NCBI GenBank assembly: GCA_025935275.1 | Contig: JAICVP010000026.1 | Span: 1-13,693, forward strand | Origin: Thermoleophilia bacterium | GTDB taxonomy: Bacteria; Actinomycetota; Thermoleophilia; Gaiellales; Gaiellaceae | DNA: 13,693 nt | Direction of reading: 5' to 3' | Shown here: in pieces, positions 12,239 to 13,693 of the stretch | How the letters are laid out: the number at the start of each line of letters is the position of its first letter | Numbering within the stretch: position 1 is the stretch's first letter | Program-made: the position numbers and the translations under genes | Notes under the pieces: generated by a model | Databases searched by the model: none | What the model was told of the DNA's origin: nothing | The model's input: only the letters and a program-made list of their open reading frames with translations

Positions 12239-13693
12239 GTGAGCCTGCGCCCCGTTCGCTCGACCGAGAGCGCATCGGGTCGGGTGAAGCCGGAGCGTCG
12301 TCTCGTTTCACGCGAGACGGCGCGGCTTCTGCCCATCGTCGTCCCGGTGGCACTCTCGGGCTTCGCCGTGCTCGCGTTCGCCATCGGCGAATTCGCGGCG
12401 TCGAACCCCGAGCCCGAGGTCCTCGCCGGAGTCTTCGCACTCCTCTTGGCGGCGACCTTCGTCGAGGCGCACCCGGTCCCGATCGAGGGGATCTCTTCGG
12501 AGGGAATCTCGCTCGCGGCCGTCTTCATCGTCGGCACAGCCGTGATCTACGGCTGGGCGCCAGCGGTCGTGATGGGCTTCCTCACGAGGGCGCTCATCGA
12601 GCTGTTCCAGCGCCGTCCGGCGATCCGCCTGTCCTATAACAGCGCGGTCTACTCGCTGGGCGGCGGCGCGGCAGGCCTGGCCGCATCCTTCGGAGCGAAG
12701 GAGACGGGGGTCGCTTCGCTCCTCCTGCAGGTGCTGCTCGCCGCGGCGGCGTTCTACGCCGTCAACATCCCGCTGATCGCCGCGATCATCGCGCGATGGT
12801 CACGTGAGCCGTTCCTGCCGCTGCTGCAGAAGTCCGTCTACTGGACGGCGGTGCCGTTCTCGATCATGGCGTCGGTCAGCCTCATGCTCGCGGTGCTGTG
12901 GGAACGCTCTCCGCTCCTCGCCATCGCGCTTGTCGGCCCGCTCGTCGCCATCGCGCTCTACCAGCGCTCGGTCTACAGCGCCCTCAAGGCCATGCGGCTT
13001 GCGCTCACCGACCCGCTCACCGGGCTCGGGAACCATCGCCACTTCCACGAGCGGCTGCAGCGGGACCTCGACGAGGCGCAGGAGCGCGGCGTCGCGCTGA
13101 CCCTCTGCCTCCTCGACATCGACAATTTCAAGCAGATCAACGATCGCTTCGGCCATCCGGTCGGCGATCGGGTGCTCGCGCAGGTCGCCGCGCGCCTCCG
13201 CCAAGGCGGCGAGGCGTTCCGGCTCGGAGGCGACGAGTTCGCACTCCTCCTGCCGCGCCGCGACGAGCACGAAGGGTTCTCGATCGCGAAGGCGATCATC
13301 GAGCGCGTCGCCGACGCCGAGTGCGAGCACGGCGGCCACGTCTCGATCTCGGCCGGTATCGCGACCTATCCGCAGCACGGCGTCGAGCGCTCCGAGCTCG
13401 TGCGCGTCGCCGACTCGGCCCTCTACCTGGCCAAGGAGCACGGCAAGAACCGCGTCCGCGTCTACCGCCCCGACCTGCTCGAGCTGGCCGAGCTTCGCCG
13501 CCTCGCCGAGGGGCCCGACCGCGCCGCGCGCCTGCGCGCGGCAGCCTCCCTCGCCCATGCGGTCGATGCCCGCGATGCCTACACGGGCTCGCACTCCTAC
13601 ATGGTCGGAGAGCTGGCGGCACGAGTGGCCAAGAAGATGGGGCTCGAGAGCGCGCAGGTCGAGCTCGCCCGCCTGGCCGGCTCCCTGCACGAC
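12239..13693 (+). CDS. Membrane GGDEF (diguanylate cyclase) protein entering an HD-GYP domain (cut by window edge)
   Basis: 485 residues are visible and the frame is still open at the edge. After a basic N-terminus of about 25 residues come some six to eight hydrophobic segments to about residue 245, an unassigned membrane sensor region. The GGDEF domain runs from about 258 (DPLTGLGNHRHF), with metal-binding Asp293 in LLDIDNFKQINDRFGH, the intact active-site GGDEF at 330-334 and AKEHGKNRVRVY at its end. The inhibitory RxxD motif is not kept (RQGG at the equivalent place). From about residue 435 an HD-GYP-like phosphohydrolase begins (AHAVDARDAYTGSHSYMVG) and the window stops at LHD, the HD motif itself. 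Synthesis and breakdown of cyclic di-GMP may thus be combined. GTG at 12239 is the first start after an in-frame TAA; no ribosome site is evident. Confidence 0.9.
   Translation, partial: MSLRPVRSTESASGRVKPERRLVSRETARLLPIVVPVALSGFAVLAFAIGEFAASNPEPEVLAGVFALLLAATFVEAHPVPIEGISSEGISLAAVFIVGTAVIYGWAPAVVMGFLTRALIELFQRRPAIRLSYNSAVYSLGGGAAGLAASFGAKETGVASLLLQVLLAAAAFYAVNIPLIAAIIARWSREPFLPLLQKSVYWTAVPFSIMASVSLMLAVLWERSPLLAIALVGPLVAIALYQRSVYSALKAMRLALTDPLTGLGNHRHFHERLQRDLDEAQERGVALTLCLLDIDNFKQINDRFGHPVGDRVLAQVAARLRQGGEAFRLGGDEFALLLPRRDEHEGFSIAKAIIERVADAECEHGGHVSISAGIATYPQHGVERSELVRVADSALYLAKEHGKNRVRVYRPDLLELAELRRLAEGPDRAARLRAAASLAHAVDARDAYTGSHSYMVGELAARVAKKMGLESAQVELARLAGSLHD

Noticed and set aside
12800..13690. 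Minus-strand frame of about 296 residues opposite the GGDEF gene
   Set aside because: Composition is that of an antisense shadow (Arg/Glu/Val/Leu-rich, no motif), and the plus strand has clear GGDEF motifs.

Overview
The window is high-GC DNA (roughly two-thirds G+C by eye) with tightly packed, often overlapping genes, GTG starts and GC-rich third positions. The gene set fits an actinobacterium: a fused biotin-carboxylase/biotin-carrier acyl-CoA carboxylase subunit, a tiny epsilon-like carboxylase protein, a tandem-GNAT protein of mycothiol-synthase type, a sucrase/ferredoxin-like thioredoxin-fold protein and possible leaderless starts. The flavour is that of a deep-branching group such as Thermoleophilia, but that placement is inference.

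Region 1 (1-6132) is a sulfur-assimilation island. A sucrase/ferredoxin-like protein (minus strand, cut by the left edge) diverges from a CysA-type ATPase (plus) across a spacer holding an 18-bp inverted repeat. That ATPase runs tail-to-tail into a second, paralogous CysA, and the two stop codons share one CTAG. The second CysA ends a minus-strand operon: sulfate-binding lipoprotein, permease CysT, permease CysW, CysA. The operon diverges from an Rrf2-family regulator. The 110-bp spacer between them carries two overlapping inverted repeats that cover a good promoter for the regulator, so autoregulation and sulfur-responsive control of the operon are likely.

Region 2 (6133-10937) is central metabolism. 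The fused acyl-CoA carboxylase alpha subunit (minus) faces away from an overlapping plus-strand operon: pgsA (phosphatidylglycerophosphate synthase), a double GNAT acetyltransferase and glpK (glycerol kinase). GlpK makes the glycerol-3-phosphate that PgsA consumes. The carboxylase and pgsA start codons are only 24 bp apart. A 51-aa epsilon-like carboxylase protein lies on the minus strand and overlaps the end of glpK.

Region 3 (10938-13693) is envelope and signalling. It holds a secreted NlpC/P60 peptidase with an SLH-like N-terminal part, a 247-bp spacer with hairpins and a probable 30-33 aa single-span membrane peptide, and a membrane GGDEF protein entering an HD-GYP domain, which the right edge cuts at its HD motif.

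No tRNA, rRNA, insertion sequence, CRISPR array or phage gene was seen.
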